Below are positions 1 through 10,003 of a stretch of DNA of 64,000 nucleotides, piece by piece (within the stretch, counting starts at the first letter, position 1; the number at the start of each line of letters is the position of its first letter). The DNA is from Planctomycetes bacterium syqfu (GTDB lineage Bacteria; Planctomycetota; Phycisphaerae; Phycisphaerales; Phycisphaeraceae). The notes below the pieces were generated by a model. It was not told the origin of the DNA, did no database searches, and saw nothing but the letters and a program-made list of their open reading frames with translations. A program made the position numbers and the translations under genes. The stretch spans positions 7,130,001 through 7,194,000 of the forward strand of contig CP087563.1 in NCBI GenBank assembly GCA_020974905.1, written 5' to 3'.

Positions 1-1
1 G

Positions 2-2347
2 ACGAGCAACATTCTCCCGCCCGTGGGGACTGTGAGTCTGACGTTTGATGAGATGATCGTTGACCTTGGCAAAGAGCAGCCCTACGCAGTGCTCATGGGC
101 AAGGTTGGTGTGATGTACGTTGACCGCAGCGGTCAGCTTGCCATGAGTCTGCGTGCCGATCAGGCCGTGATTTTCCTTCGCAAAAAGGACAAGGATTACG
201 AGCAGGTTTTCAGCCGTCTGAATGCTGAGGATGTCATCGGCGTTTATCTCGAAGACAACGTGCAGGTGACCAATGGTGAATACAACATTCGCGCCCCAAG
301 AGCCTATTACGACACGCAGCAGAACAAAGCGGTTGTGCTTGATGCGGTGATGTACACTTGGTCGGTTCGCAAACAGGTGCCACTGTATGTCCGTGCTGAA
401 AAGATCATGCAACTGTCCAAGACCCAGTGGCAGGCGAATCAGGCGGTGTTAACCACCAGTGAATTTGCCCAGCCGCATTTCTCCATCGCAGCACGCACCA
501 TCACCCTGACCCAGCAGCCGGACAAGAACGGTGAAAGCGAATACCGCTACACCGCCCGTGATGTCGGCGTGAAGTGGGGCGATGCCAAACTCTTTGGGGG
601 TGGCAAACTCTCGGGTAAAGTCCAGGAAATGCCGCTGCGCAGCATGGCCATGTCCTTTAGCCAGAACAACGGTCCGACCATTCAGACGACTTGGGACACC
701 TTCATGCTCCTGGGGCGCGAAAAGCCCGATGGCGTCGACAGCACCGCCAGCTTTGATTATTTGGGCGAACACGGTCCGGGGCTTGGTCTTGATCTGACTT
801 ATGACAAGATCACCATGCTCGGTGAACACAAAGCCTACATGCTTGCATACGACACCGGCGAAGATGAAATCGGCGGGCGTGATGACGTGGATCAAAACGG
901 CGAAGTCCGTGGCTTTTACCGGGGGCAGCATCGTAGCTTCCTGGATGACAATTGGGAACTTTCCCTTGAATTCGGGTACAGCTCCGATGAGACGTTCCTC
1001 GAAGAAATGTTCCGTGAAGAAGTCGAAAACGAAAAGCCCTACGAAACCTCGCTGTATCTGAAAAAGCAGCAGGATCAGACGTTGATGTCGTTCTATGCCA
1101 ACTATGAACTCAACGAGTTCACGATCAATTCGCAGCAGTTGCAGTATCAGGGCTACACCGTTGAGAAACTGCCGGAGCTTGGCTTCCATTCCATCGGCGA
1201 AAGCCTCTTTGACAACAATCTGACTTACTACGGTTCGACGACTGCAAGCTACATGCGTGCTCAACCGGGCAAGGACAATCCCAGTGATCGCGGCTTTACC
1301 AATGCTCAGAGTATGCTGCTCTTTGGTCGTCCCAACACGGTGAGTTTTGAAAGTGCGTACAACGCCACCGGCGCTCCGTCGGACTTTGTGCTACGTCTGG
1401 ATACGCGTCATGAACTCCAGGCCCCGATGAAAGTCGGCAGCATTGATCTGGTGCCCTATGCCGTCGGTCGTGTAACCGCCTACGACAATGACTTTGATGC
1501 CTACAGTGGCAATGATGACAACGTCCGTCTGTGGGGCAGTGTCGGCTTGCGGGCTCATACGCAATTTAACAAGACCATCAGCGATGTGGACAGCCGGTTG
1601 CTTGATCTGCATAACATCCGTCACATTATTGAACCGAGCGTTGATGTGTCCTTCTCGGACGCGTCGATTGAGTCAATCGATTTGCCGGTGTATGACTACG
1701 ATGTCGAAGCGCTGCGTGATGGCATGACTTTGTCCATTGGACTTCGCAATACGTTCCAGACACAGCGCGGTGGCCCCGGACGTTGGCGGACGGTGGATTG
1801 GCTGACCGTGGATTCGCATTACGTGGTCTCCAGCGATGATGCTGAACCCAACCCCAACTCGCTGGCTCACTATTTTGGTTACCGTCCTGAGTACACCCGT
1901 GGTGGGGAGTACTTCCATACCGCCATCGCATGGATGATCTCCGATTCGCTGGCAAGTATGAGTGAGTTCACCTACGACTTTGATCAGGACATGGTCACGC
2001 AATGGCGTACCGGTTTGAGTCTTGAGCATTCCCCGGTTCTCACCAGCTTTGTGGATTACCAGGAGATCGACATTCTCGATACCCGCCTGCTGACGTACGG
2101 CTTTTCGTACCGCCTGACCAGCAAGTATTTCATGAGCTTTGAACACCGTCTGGACTTCTCCAATACGTCGGAGGATCAGCGGTATATCGATGTCACCCTG
2201 GTCCGCGAATTGCCACGCTGGAATCTCATCGGACTTTACAGCTTTGATGAGACAGACGGCGATCACACATTCGGGATCATGCTCATGCCCATGGGACTCA
2301 GTGGCAGTCGATACGGGCGTCCGCTCTTCGGGTCGGCCCTGCGGTGA
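2..2347 (+). CDS. LptD-like LPS-assembly outer membrane protein, 5' truncated by window edge
   Basis: The reading frame is open to the first base of the window, so the GTG at 23 is not a convincing start and the N-terminus, including any signal peptide, lies upstream. About 780 residues are visible. The first ~200 look like the OstA/LptA-like periplasmic domain of LptD (beta-rich, with a DNVQVTNGEYNIRAPRAYYD stretch). The remainder alternates short amphipathic strands and acidic turns, as expected of a beta-barrel (for example YGFSYRLTSKYFMSFEHRLD near the end). In diderm bacteria LptD inserts lipopolysaccharide into the outer leaflet together with LptE. The PpiD/SurA-like chaperone gene starts 74 bp downstream on the same strand, which fits joint outer-membrane biogenesis. 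Family membership is inferred from overall pattern; sequence divergence from proteobacterial LptD is large. Confidence 0.7.
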   Translation, partial: TSNILPPVGTVSLTFDEMIVDLGKEQPYAVLMGKVGVMYVDRSGQLAMSLRADQAVIFLRKKDKDYEQVFSRLNAEDVIGVYLEDNVQVTNGEYNIRAPRAYYDTQQNKAVVLDAVMYTWSVRKQVPLYVRAEKIMQLSKTQWQANQAVLTTSEFAQPHFSIAARTITLTQQPDKNGESEYRYTARDVGVKWGDAKLFGGGKLSGKVQEMPLRSMAMSFSQNNGPTIQTTWDTFMLLGREKPDGVDSTASFDYLGEHGPGLGLDLTYDKITMLGEHKAYMLAYDTGEDEIGGRDDVDQNGEVRGFYRGQHRSFLDDNWELSLEFGYSSDETFLEEMFREEVENEKPYETSLYLKKQQDQTLMSFYANYELNEFTINSQQLQYQGYTVEKLPELGFHSIGESLFDNNLTYYGSTTASYMRAQPGKDNPSDRGFTNAQSMLLFGRPNTVSFESAYNATGAPSDFVLRLDTRHELQAPMKVGSIDLVPYAVGRVTAYDNDFDAYSGNDDNVRLWGSVGLRAHTQFNKTISDVDSRLLDLHNIRHIIEPSVDVSFSDASIESIDLPVYDYDVEALRDGMTLSIGLRNTFQTQRGGPGRWRTVDWLTVDSHYVVSSDDAEPNPNSLAHYFGYRPEYTRGGEYFHTAIAWMISDSLASMSEFTYDFDQDMVTQWRTGLSLEHSPVLTSFVDYQEIDILDTRLLTYGFSYRLTSKYFMSFEHRLDFSNTSEDQRYIDVTLVRELPRWNLIGLYSFDETDGDHTFGIMLMPMGLSGSRYGRPLFGSALR

Positions 2348-2421
2348 TCTTCTGCCCAAGTTCGGGTATACTACCGGGCTAAACTTTTGATTCCTTATTT
2401 GTCCATAGAACTGGTGTCACG

Positions 2422-4512
2422 ATGCTTAAGTGGTTTCGAATTTACAACAAATTCATTCTGGTCATTGGCGGCTGTCTGTTGATGGTGGCTTTCCTGATTC
2501 AACCGGTGCTCAGCATGTTCATGCCACACCCCGGTAATCAGCCTTTGGGCACACTCAACGGTAATGAGATCACCCTTGGTGATCAGCAGGCTGCTGGACG
2601 TGAACTGACTTTAGCGCGTCAGACGCACAACATGATCGCCATGTTCACGCCTGAAGAACCGCTGCAGTGGTTGCTGATGAAACATGAAGCTGCTCAGTTG
2701 GGTGTCTCTGCCAGTGGTTATGAAGTCACTGAACTATTGACCAATCTTGGTGTCACCGAACAGATTCTTGCTGACAATGCCCGCAACAGTGGCATGACCG
2801 TCGAAGACATCAAGGAAGCCCTGCGCTCATGGCTCTCGGTTCAGAACTACAAGGAACTGATTCTGGGTGTCAGCCACATGTCTCCGGTTGAAAAGATTCG
2901 CACCATGAGCGAAACGCAGCAGCGTTTTTCAAGCTTCATGAATCAAGGCCAATCCAACCCGCAGATGATGTGGCAGATTCAGCGTCTGCTTTATCAGCAG
3001 ATGGCTCAAATCCAAACCGGTGCATCACGCGTGAGTAAGCCTGTCGTTGAACACTTCGTCAACGACCAGCAGGCCCGCGTCAAGATCGGTTACCTGCAGG
3101 TTCCGTTGACGTCCTATCTTGAAAAAGTCTCACTGGAAACCGCTGCTCATGAAACTCAGAAGACGGTGACCAACAAGGAACTTCAGGACCTTTTTGATCA
3201 ATACAAAGACAACCTGCCCGGTACCAGTGAGCCTTACGGTTTTGGTTACCGTCTGCCCGAACGCGTCAAGTTTGAATACCTGAGCTTAAGCCAGCAAAGC
3301 CTGATGCCCAAGGTCACCGTTGCTGAATCCGAAGCCGTTGCCTACTACGACCAGAACCAGTCACAATACACCGAAACGGTTCCCGCACCGCAGCCCAAGG
3401 AAGGCGAAGAACCTGCTGCACCGACGACCAAAGTCAAGCCTTATGTCGACGTGCGTGATCAGATTCTCAGCCAACTCAAGTATCAAAAGGCAGGCGAACT
3501 GGCCGACAAGATCATCAAGACTGCCCAGACAATTCTGCTCGGTGATGTGCGTTCGCTGGATGTCGAAGCTGGCTTCCGCGTGATTCCTGAAGACTTCAAG
3601 CCCATGGAACTTGAAAAGGTTGCTGTGCAGATTCAGGAACAGTTTGGCGTGCTTCCCAGCGTGGTCAAACTCGATAAGCAATGGCTGAGCATTGACGACA
3701 TCAACACCATGCAGGGCATTGCTTATTCGACATTGATGGGTAAAGCCAATGTCGGTTTTTCGGATTACCTGTTCAGCGTCAAGGAAATCGAACGCGAAGA
3801 ACCGTCACCCAATGCCGGACTTCGTTTGCAGGCCAATGTCGTCAGCATGCCGTTGCGTGGCTATGATGGCAATCGTTACCTGTTCCGCGTGATTGATGCC
3901 CAGGCCGAGCGCAGCCCCGAGTCACTGGACGAAGTCCGCGATGCCGTGGTTGCCGACGCCAAGAATCTGGCTGCCTATGGCTTGCTGCTTGCCGACCGTG
4001 ACACATGGCGTCAGCGTATGGTCAAGGACAGCCTTCAGTTCATCGCCAAGGATCTTGGCACCACCGTCGAAGAACCGCCCGCCTTCCAGCGTCGCCAGGT
4101 CGGCATGGGGGGCAGTGGTGTTCCCAATGTGCAGGGCATCGGCCAGGACGAGCAGTTCGTCGACAGTGTCTTTGCCTTTGCCATGTCCCACGCTGCTTCG
4201 GATCACAAGGCCTTTGAGAAGCTTGCAGCGGATAAGCGTTCGACCATTGCCGCAGCCCCGAGCAACTTGGCCATGTACCTTGTCCGTGTGGATGAAGTCC
4301 ATCCCGTCACCGAGCAGCAATATGCTCAGCGCATGGAATACCCCCAGGCATTGGAGAACATCGGCTTTGCCGTGCAGACCAGCGTGCTGGGTGATGACGT
4401 GACCAATCCCTTTGAGTTTGACACATTAGCCAAGCGCGTCGGTTTTGTTTCCGTCTCCGAACTCGAAGCCCAGGAAAAGGGTGATTCAGCAACCGAAGAA
4501 GCTGCTGAGTAA
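2422..4512 (+). CDS. PpiD/SurA-like membrane-anchored periplasmic chaperone
   Basis: A 696-residue protein with a short cytoplasmic start (MLKWFRIYNK), one membrane segment at about residues 11-34 and a long periplasmic part. The region around residues 40-200, with a TLNGNEITLGDQQ start and helical repeats, resembles the SurA N-terminal chaperone fold found in PpiD. No clear parvulin catalytic core is visible, so isomerase activity should not be assumed. Such proteins assist folding of exported and outer-membrane proteins. It follows the LptD-like gene and ends before a bidirectional terminator. The extreme C-terminus is acidic (GDSATEEAAE). The ATG at 2422 is chosen because it immediately precedes the membrane anchor; its ribosome binding site is weak. 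A TATACT at 2367 could be a -10 box, but no good -35 was found. Confidence 0.7.
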   Translation: MLKWFRIYNKFILVIGGCLLMVAFLIQPVLSMFMPHPGNQPLGTLNGNEITLGDQQAAGRELTLARQTHNMIAMFTPEEPLQWLLMKHEAAQLGVSASGYEVTELLTNLGVTEQILADNARNSGMTVEDIKEALRSWLSVQNYKELILGVSHMSPVEKIRTMSETQQRFSSFMNQGQSNPQMMWQIQRLLYQQMAQIQTGASRVSKPVVEHFVNDQQARVKIGYLQVPLTSYLEKVSLETAAHETQKTVTNKELQDLFDQYKDNLPGTSEPYGFGYRLPERVKFEYLSLSQQSLMPKVTVAESEAVAYYDQNQSQYTETVPAPQPKEGEEPAAPTTKVKPYVDVRDQILSQLKYQKAGELADKIIKTAQTILLGDVRSLDVEAGFRVIPEDFKPMELEKVAVQIQEQFGVLPSVVKLDKQWLSIDDINTMQGIAYSTLMGKANVGFSDYLFSVKEIEREEPSPNAGLRLQANVVSMPLRGYDGNRYLFRVIDAQAERSPESLDEVRDAVVADAKNLAAYGLLLADRDTWRQRMVKDSLQFIAKDLGTTVEEPPAFQRRQVGMGGSGVPNVQGIGQDEQFVDSVFAFAMSHAASDHKAFEKLAADKRSTIAAAPSNLAMYLVRVDEVHPVTEQQYAQRMEYPQALENIGFAVQTSVLGDDVTNPFEFDTLAKRVGFVSVSELEAQEKGDSATEEAAE

Positions 4513-4534
4513 CATACCAACACGATTCAAAAAC

Positions 4535-4567
4535 AAAAACAGCCTGGCGGAATCGTCAGGCTGTTTT
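4535..4567. terminator. Bidirectional intrinsic terminator
   Basis: Perfect 11-bp inverted repeat AAAACAGCCTG / CAGGCTGTTTT with a 10-nt loop and A/T runs on both outer sides. It lies between the convergent stop codons at 4512 (+) and 4613 (-), so it can end transcription from both sides. Confidence 0.85.
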
Positions 4568-4612
4568 GCTATTTGGATTTTGTTGTTCTGATCGTGAATC
4601 GCTTGTTATCAA

Positions 4613-4963
4613 TCAACCTACCGTCGAACCGGGGTTTGCTGGCTTGGAGGGGCTGAGCACGATGACATCGGTGACTTCTTCGCCATCCATGTTGCTTGCA
4701 GCCAGGAGCATGCCGTTGGACTCTTCACCGCGGATTTTACGGGGTGCCAGATTCGCCACGACGATAATCTGCTTGCCAATGAGTTCTTCGGGGCTGTAGT
4801 AAGCCTTGATACCCGCACAGATTTGGCGTTTTTCTTCGCCCAGGTCGATTTGCAGCTTCAACAGGCGGTCAGCATTGGGATGTTCCATGGCTTCGACGAT
4901 GGTTGCCACGCGTAAATCGATCTTGGCAAAGTCGTCATAGGTAATTTCTGGTTTGGTTTGCAT
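4613..4963 (-). CDS. Stand-alone tRNA-binding domain protein (MetRS beta / CsaA-like)
   Basis: About 116 residues forming a single EMAP/OB-fold tRNA-binding domain. Visible landmarks are the FAKIDLRVATIVEAMEHPNA opening, LLKLQIDLGEEKRQICAGI in the middle, and IVVANLAPRKIRGEESNGM with the conserved S-N-G-M-L-L-A-A stretch. This domain is usually the C-terminal dimerisation/tRNA-binding part of methionyl-tRNA synthetase, or the separate MetRS beta subunit or CsaA chaperone. No synthetase gene is nearby, so it acts in trans or has a CsaA-like role. Two in-frame ATGs exist. 4963 is preferred because GGAG stands 6 nt before it; 4975 would add four residues but has no Shine-Dalgarno. It converges on the upstream chaperone gene across a shared terminator. 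Confidence 0.8.
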   Translation of the reverse strand: MQTKPEITYDDFAKIDLRVATIVEAMEHPNADRLLKLQIDLGEEKRQICAGIKAYYSPEELIGKQIIVVANLAPRKIRGEESNGMLLAASNMDGEEVTDVIVLSPSKPANPGSTVG

Positions 4964-5204
4964 CTTCTGCTCCATACTTGGTGTAAAAACTTAAGCGTGT
5001 ACATCAAGGAATTGACAGTACAATGGTGTACCGTCCGATCCAGTGAGGACGCCAATGGTAACAAGGTTTGCCCCCAACGGGTAATGTGCCAGCGTTCGGG
5101 ATTGCAATGCATCGACGTTCTGTTGCGTTTAACAGACGGATCATCGCGATCATCAGGAGACGGACGCGAAGATTAATCAGGCCAATTCGCAGGAAAGGTC
5201 GTTT

Positions 5205-8200
5205 TTGCCAAAGCATCGGGTACATCGCTCATTGGTCGGGAAAATGCCTCACCGGCGCGGCGTCCGTCGTGCAGGTCTTGTGTTGTTGATCACCGGTCTG
5301 CTCATCACCTCCGTGGTCATTTACCTCACCCGTCCTCGTCGCTTGGCGGATATGGCGGGTACGTTTCTCTCCGATCTCACCGGAGCGCAAACGCACATCG
5401 AAGCCGCATGGATTCGCTTTGATGGCACGATTGAACTGCAGAACGTTGTCCTCACCGTCCCGGGCATGAGTCCGCAGGCAGGGCGTCTGTTTGAAGCCCG
5501 TAACGTGGTGATCCGGCATCACATTCTCAGCTTGCTGCAAGGACAATTTGATGCCAGAAATCTCACCTTTATCGACCCCGTCCTGTACCTTGCACGCGAG
5601 GTGAAGTCCGATGAACTCAATGTCGAATCGCTGCAGGCCGTCCGCCAGGCCGACTACCGGATGTCCGGCGAAAAAGCGTTGACACGTGTCCCGCAGAACC
5701 TGCCTAACATTTTCATCCGCAACGGCAAGATCGTTCTGGGGGAACTCGAAAAAGGGCAGTTCAATGCACTGGGGAACGCACGCTTCAACGGTTCGCTTTC
5801 ATCCGACACCGCTTCACGCAACATTTATTATTTCTCACTGCGACAAGTCCGTGAAGCAGATAATAATAGCCCGTTTCTGGCAGGTTATCTGAACATTCAG
5901 ACACTGGAAGTCGAAGCCAGTCTCAAAGGGTTGGATTTCAATGATGAACCAGCCATGCGCAATCTCCTGCCAACGCCGATCCGTAACTGGTGGGATCAAC
6001 TTGCCCCCACCGGTAAGGTTCCCAATGTGCGCATTGGTTACGACCCCGATCCTGCGGTCGGACTCTTTGGCGTGCTCGATGTCTCCGACGTGGCGTTGAC
6101 CTTGCCTTACACCGAAAACAAAAGCCGCATGACCGTCAAGTCCGGCCGCTTCAAAGTCTCCGGTCAGCGCATTCGCATTGAAAATCTGCTCGGTCAGATC
6201 GAAGATTTTACCTACAAAATCAACGGCACTGTCAACGGCTTAAACCCCGACGCGCCGTTTACACTCAACAGTCACATCACCGGCAAGATCACACCCACGC
6301 CACGCTACGCACCGTGGTTTGGGGATCAGGTCCACAAAGCCTTCCAGGACCTGGCGCCCACCGGTGATCTGGAAGTGGCTGTCAAAGTCGAACGTAAAGT
6401 CCCCGGCGGACCGTTTTCCTATGCTGGCAATATCGACATCCGCGATGCGAGTATCTGCTATAACGCCTTTCCCTATCCCTTGACCAACGTCAACGGCTTG
6501 ATCCGCTTTGACGATCAGAAAGTCGAACTGATCAACTTCCGTGGACGGGGACCCAGCGGTTCAGCGTTGGGGATTCGCTGCTCGATCAATTTTGAACCGG
6601 GTGAACATTCCGGCGTCAAAGCGGAGGTCTCCGGTCTTGATTTACCGATCGATGATTATCTCTACAACGCGATGGCCCCCAAACATCGTGACCTCATCGA
6701 CAACCTGTTCTCACGCAAACATTATGCCCGTCTGACGGATGAAGAAGACGGTGTGATCGCAAGCTCCAAACAACATGAAGCATGGTTAAACCAACGGACT
6801 GACATCGCAACACAACTTTATGATCCGAAGAAACTCTCCGACGACCAGGTCAAAGTGCTCCAGTTGCGTAAGCAGATTCTCGACATCAAACTTGCTCGAC
6901 CTGTTTTCGACCTGGGCGGCAAGACCAACATGTACCTGACGCTCGAACGCAAGCTTGGTGAAAATGTCCGAAATATCATTGATGCGCGTTATGAACTCCA
7001 GGGCGTTAATGTCCTGCTCAAAAATTGGGCTTACCCCATGCAACTCTCATCGGGTGTTTTTACACTCGGGCCAGATGGCGGCAAACTCCAGGATGCCATC
7101 ATGGTCGGACTTCGTGGCGGTGAAGCATCCATCTCCGGCAACATGTATTGGAAGCGATTCCCCAACAAGAAAAAACTCCTGCCAGAGATCAAATTCACCG
7201 GCACCAATTTCCCCGTCGATGACATCGTCATCCAATCACTTGGTGATCGCGGGGATAAAATTCTCAGTTCTTTGGGACTCAACGCAACCATCGATGCTGC
7301 AGGTATGGTGCTGGCAAACGACCTGGGTAAACCCTATCCAACCTTGCAGATTCGCGTCCGAAACGGCAGTGTCCGTCCCAACGCTGGTCGCTTTGAAATC
7401 AATCAGTTAAACGGCTACATCGCAGTCCATGACAAGGACGTGCAGATCACCGAGATTAAAGGCAAACATCTCAATGCTGACTTCATACTCAAAGGTGACT
7501 TGCCCAAGAACAAGCCGGTAAACCTGATTTTTTCAGGCAAGCGGATCCCGCTGACGCAGAAGGTGCTGGACCTCATCCCACCATCTGCTGATAAACGTGA
7601 TGACGCCAAGCGCATCATTGATCCGCTGCAATTAACCGGCCAGTTCGACATGCAATTGCGGTTGTTTAATGAGAAACCTGAGACGCCATGGAAGTCACAG
7701 TTGCGACTCTTCCCGCGTGAGCTTGATGCGGTGGTGCGTGATCAACCGGTCAAACTTAGGCAGATGCAAGGCTGGGTTGATATCGTTGGCAACCAGATTC
7801 AACTGCATCAACTCCAGTGCCAGTACGGGCAGGGGCATGCTACCGTCAGCGGACACGCCGAGTTCGCCAATGCCGACGCACCACAGTTGGATTTGGATAT
7901 TGATGCACAGAGTGATGCGTTCTGTGAGACCACACGGGCCGTCCTGCCCAAAGCAGTGGTCAATGCATTGGATGCCCTGGAGATTCAAGGCAAGTATCAT
8001 CTGGAAAAATCACATCTGACCTATCTGCCCAAAAGCAAAACCAAGCCAGCGACTTACACCTTCAATGGTCAGATTCACATGGAAGATGCCACCGCGCATG
8101 TCGGGGTTCCCATTACCCAGATGGCTGGCAAGATGAAGGTTAACGTCTCGCATCAAAAAGCGGACCCATTACCACAACTTAAACTCGATTTGGAACTGGA

Positions 8201-9002
8201 CCGACTGTACGCTGCGGATCGACTCATCAGCCCCATGACGGTGCATATGGATAACCATGCAGCAGACGGGCAGATGCTCTTTATCCAGCAGTTCTCCGGC
8301 CAATGTTACAACGGCTTACTACACGGTCAGGGGCAGGTCGCCTTGGATGAATCGTCCGCGTACATGGTCCGACTGACTTTGCAGAATGCGGATTATCAAC
8401 CGGTGATTTATCCCAAGCAGCCGCGTGAAAAAAATCCGGTGGTTGATGATGCACTGGACCGCCCGACACTCTCTGCGGACCTGACAATTTCAGGCATGTC
8501 CGAAGGCATGCAAAACAAACGCTCAGGGCGTGGCTCCATTGCCATCCGCAATGCCAACATTTATCAGTTCCCGTTAACCATGTCCATCGTTCAGATATTG
8601 AACATGGCTTCCCCGACCGCCCGACAGTTTAACGATGCGGATGTCCAGTTCCTGGTGGATGGGAATTTTATCAACGTTGAAAATATCGAACTCAAATCGC
8701 CGACCATCAACATCGCAGGCAACGGCACACTCCAATACGACACCGGCGCGTTGAATCTGGATATGTATACCCGCAATCCCGGTGCACCCAATCTCGGGCC
8801 GGTGACGGAACTGATGAAGATGTTCAAGAATGAACTGGTGGGCATTCATGTCGGTGGGACTTTGGAAAACCCTGTCACATCCGTCAAATCGCTGGGTGGG
8901 ATTCGTAACACCATGACGGAGATTCTGGGTAAGCCCATCGAGAAGGATAAGTCCGATTCACAGTCCGATCACTTTGCAGCGCCCAATCGATCCGGCCAGT
9001 AA
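5205..9002 (+). CDS. Large AsmA-like envelope protein
   Basis: A 1265-residue protein with a basic N-terminus (RRGVRRAG), one membrane anchor at about residues 24-43 and a very long periplasmic region of repeated beta-strand units. The C-terminal ~250 residues (GRGSIAIRNANIYQFPLTMS, NIELKSPTINIAGNGTLQYD, then LGPVTELMKMFKNELVGIHV) match the AsmA-like C-terminal domain. Proteins of this class (AsmA, TamB, YhdP and relatives) form hydrophobic grooves thought to move phospholipid between membranes. The start TTG at 5205 is preceded by AGGAAAGG with 6-nt spacing; ATG 5244 is the alternative and leaves the anchor intact. The last 34 bp overlap the convergent bioD gene. Its closeness to LptD-like and PpiD-like genes supports an outer-membrane maintenance role. 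Confidence 0.75.
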   Translation: MPKHRVHRSLVGKMPHRRGVRRAGLVLLITGLLITSVVIYLTRPRRLADMAGTFLSDLTGAQTHIEAAWIRFDGTIELQNVVLTVPGMSPQAGRLFEARNVVIRHHILSLLQGQFDARNLTFIDPVLYLAREVKSDELNVESLQAVRQADYRMSGEKALTRVPQNLPNIFIRNGKIVLGELEKGQFNALGNARFNGSLSSDTASRNIYYFSLRQVREADNNSPFLAGYLNIQTLEVEASLKGLDFNDEPAMRNLLPTPIRNWWDQLAPTGKVPNVRIGYDPDPAVGLFGVLDVSDVALTLPYTENKSRMTVKSGRFKVSGQRIRIENLLGQIEDFTYKINGTVNGLNPDAPFTLNSHITGKITPTPRYAPWFGDQVHKAFQDLAPTGDLEVAVKVERKVPGGPFSYAGNIDIRDASICYNAFPYPLTNVNGLIRFDDQKVELINFRGRGPSGSALGIRCSINFEPGEHSGVKAEVSGLDLPIDDYLYNAMAPKHRDLIDNLFSRKHYARLTDEEDGVIASSKQHEAWLNQRTDIATQLYDPKKLSDDQVKVLQLRKQILDIKLARPVFDLGGKTNMYLTLERKLGENVRNIIDARYELQGVNVLLKNWAYPMQLSSGVFTLGPDGGKLQDAIMVGLRGGEASISGNMYWKRFPNKKKLLPEIKFTGTNFPVDDIVIQSLGDRGDKILSSLGLNATIDAAGMVLANDLGKPYPTLQIRVRNGSVRPNAGRFEINQLNGYIAVHDKDVQITEIKGKHLNADFILKGDLPKNKPVNLIFSGKRIPLTQKVLDLIPPSADKRDDAKRIIDPLQLTGQFDMQLRLFNEKPETPWKSQLRLFPRELDAVVRDQPVKLRQMQGWVDIVGNQIQLHQLQCQYGQGHATVSGHAEFANADAPQLDLDIDAQSDAFCETTRAVLPKAVVNALDALEIQGKYHLEKSHLTYLPKSKTKPATYTFNGQIHMEDATAHVGVPITQMAGKMKVNVSHQKADPLPQLKLDLELDRLYAADRLISPMTVHMDNHAADGQMLFIQQFSGQCYNGLLHGQGQVALDESSAYMVRLTLQNADYQPVIYPKQPREKNPVVDDALDRPTLSADLTISGMSEGMQNKRSGRGSIAIRNANIYQFPLTMSIVQILNMASPTARQFNDADVQFLVDGNFINVENIELKSPTINIAGNGTLQYDTGALNLDMYTRNPGAPNLGPVTELMKMFKNELVGIHVGGTLENPVTSVKSLGGIRNTMTEILGKPIEKDKSDSQSDHFAAPNRSGQ

Positions 9003-9748
9003 AACAGACCCACCGCATCAATGACCGCTTGATCAAGAATACCTTCGTGCGGTTGGACGTTGGCAGGATCGCAACGTGGGATCACAGCAAGCACATCAAT
9101 GCCTGTCATGCGTTTGAGCCATCTGGCATTGGAGAGCATCGACGGATCTTCGAGTTTGCCCCGTGATGAAGCATCGGGTTCGTGACGGTTAAACACCACG
9201 CCGGCGACTTTGCAGCCAGCCTGCTTCAGACACTTGATCGTCATCGTCGTGTGATTAAGCGTCCCCAATCCCGCGTCTGCAACGATCAAAACCGGGTAAC
9301 CAATTGCTACGATCAGATCGAGCATTGAACGCTTGGGGTGCTCTGCGTCAATCGGCACGTAGAGTCCGCCTGCTCCTTCAACCAGCAGACAGTCACTGAT
9401 ATCCTGAATGTGATGCAGGCTCTTGACGATGGCCTCGGCGTCGAAGGGAATGTTCTCGGTCTCTGCTGCAACGCCGGGGGCAAGCGGTTGGCGGTAGCGG
9501 ATCGGTGTGATCGTCTCCAACGGCACGCGACAGTCCGCAAAGTGTGCAATCGCTTCGGTATCCGGGCAAACCAATCCTTCACGGTCTTTACGACATCCCG
9601 ATGCCAGCGGTTTACTCACACCAACACGCATGCCTTGATCTCGTAACACGCTTGCCAATGCGCAGGTGACCACCGTCTTGCCAACGTCGGTTCCTGTTGC
9701 GGTGATGAATAAACCGGGGATGTTGAGTTTAAGTCCTTCAAGTTCCAT
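8969..9748 (-). CDS. bioD: Dethiobiotin synthetase
   Basis: A 259-residue ATP-dependent dethiobiotin synthetase, the penultimate step of biotin synthesis (7,8-diaminononanoate + CO2 + ATP). The P-loop GTDVGKT is at residues 19-25, preceded by the family's hydrophobic strand LFITAT. Lys and Ser of VSKPLASG match the substrate-binding region, and VEGAGGLYVPID is the second nucleotide-binding signature. The tail after residue 220 carries the usual variable end. No other biotin gene is in the window, so bioD is separated from the rest of the pathway. A TACAAT hexamer lies exactly 6 nt before the ATG, with no Shine-Dalgarno, suggesting a leaderless message. The 3' end overlaps the AsmA-like gene by 34 bp, tail to tail. 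Confidence 0.93.
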   Translation of the reverse strand: MELEGLKLNIPGLFITATGTDVGKTVVTCALASVLRDQGMRVGVSKPLASGCRKDREGLVCPDTEAIAHFADCRVPLETITPIRYRQPLAPGVAAETENIPFDAEAIVKSLHHIQDISDCLLVEGAGGLYVPIDAEHPKRSMLDLIVAIGYPVLIVADAGLGTLNHTTMTIKCLKQAGCKVAGVVFNRHEPDASSRGKLEDPSMLSNARWLKRMTGIDVLAVIPRCDPANVQPHEGILDQAVIDAVGLFYWPDRLGAAK

Positions 9749-9754
9749 GCGGAT

Positions 9755-9783
9755 ATTGTAGGGTAAAACGTTTGTGTTGTTAG
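9755..9783 (-). promoter_or_regulatory. Putative bioD promoter, leaderless arrangement
   Basis: On the minus strand, CTAACA (9783-9778; 4 of 6 to TTGACA) is separated by 17 nt from TACAAT (9760-9755). The ATG begins 6 nt after the -10 box, so transcription is predicted to start at or within a base or two of the start codon. Confidence 0.5.
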
Positions 9784-9830
9784 GTTGTCTTGTGATGACC
9801 GGCCGACATGTTTTTGTATGTGATGTTTTA

Positions 9831-9870
9831 ACGCGAAGGCGCGAAGAGCACGAAGATCGCGAAGATCAAG
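9831..9870. repeat. GCGAAG-rich intergenic repeat
   Basis: A short run of imperfect GCGAAG/CGAAGA units in the 250-bp gap between bioD and the next gene. Related wording (cttcgcg..., cttggcg...) recurs near 45210, 45420 and 56680. The rest of this gap shows no other recognisable feature. Confidence 0.5.
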
Positions 9871-10003
9871 ACAAGATGAGTTGATATCTGGATTACTTAT
9901 GTTTGTCGTGGTTTTTGAAATTGAATAATAAATGTGACTTTGCCTTTGCTACCTTCGTGTTATTCACACCTTCACGTTGAAAGTAAACCGCACATCAAGC
10001 CAG

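Noticed and set aside
23-25. GTG as the start of the LptD-like gene
   Set aside because: The frame is open to the window edge and no signal peptide follows the GTG.
449-1264. 271-codon frame antisense to the LptD-like gene
   Set aside because: No recognisable domains; shadow of the barrel gene.
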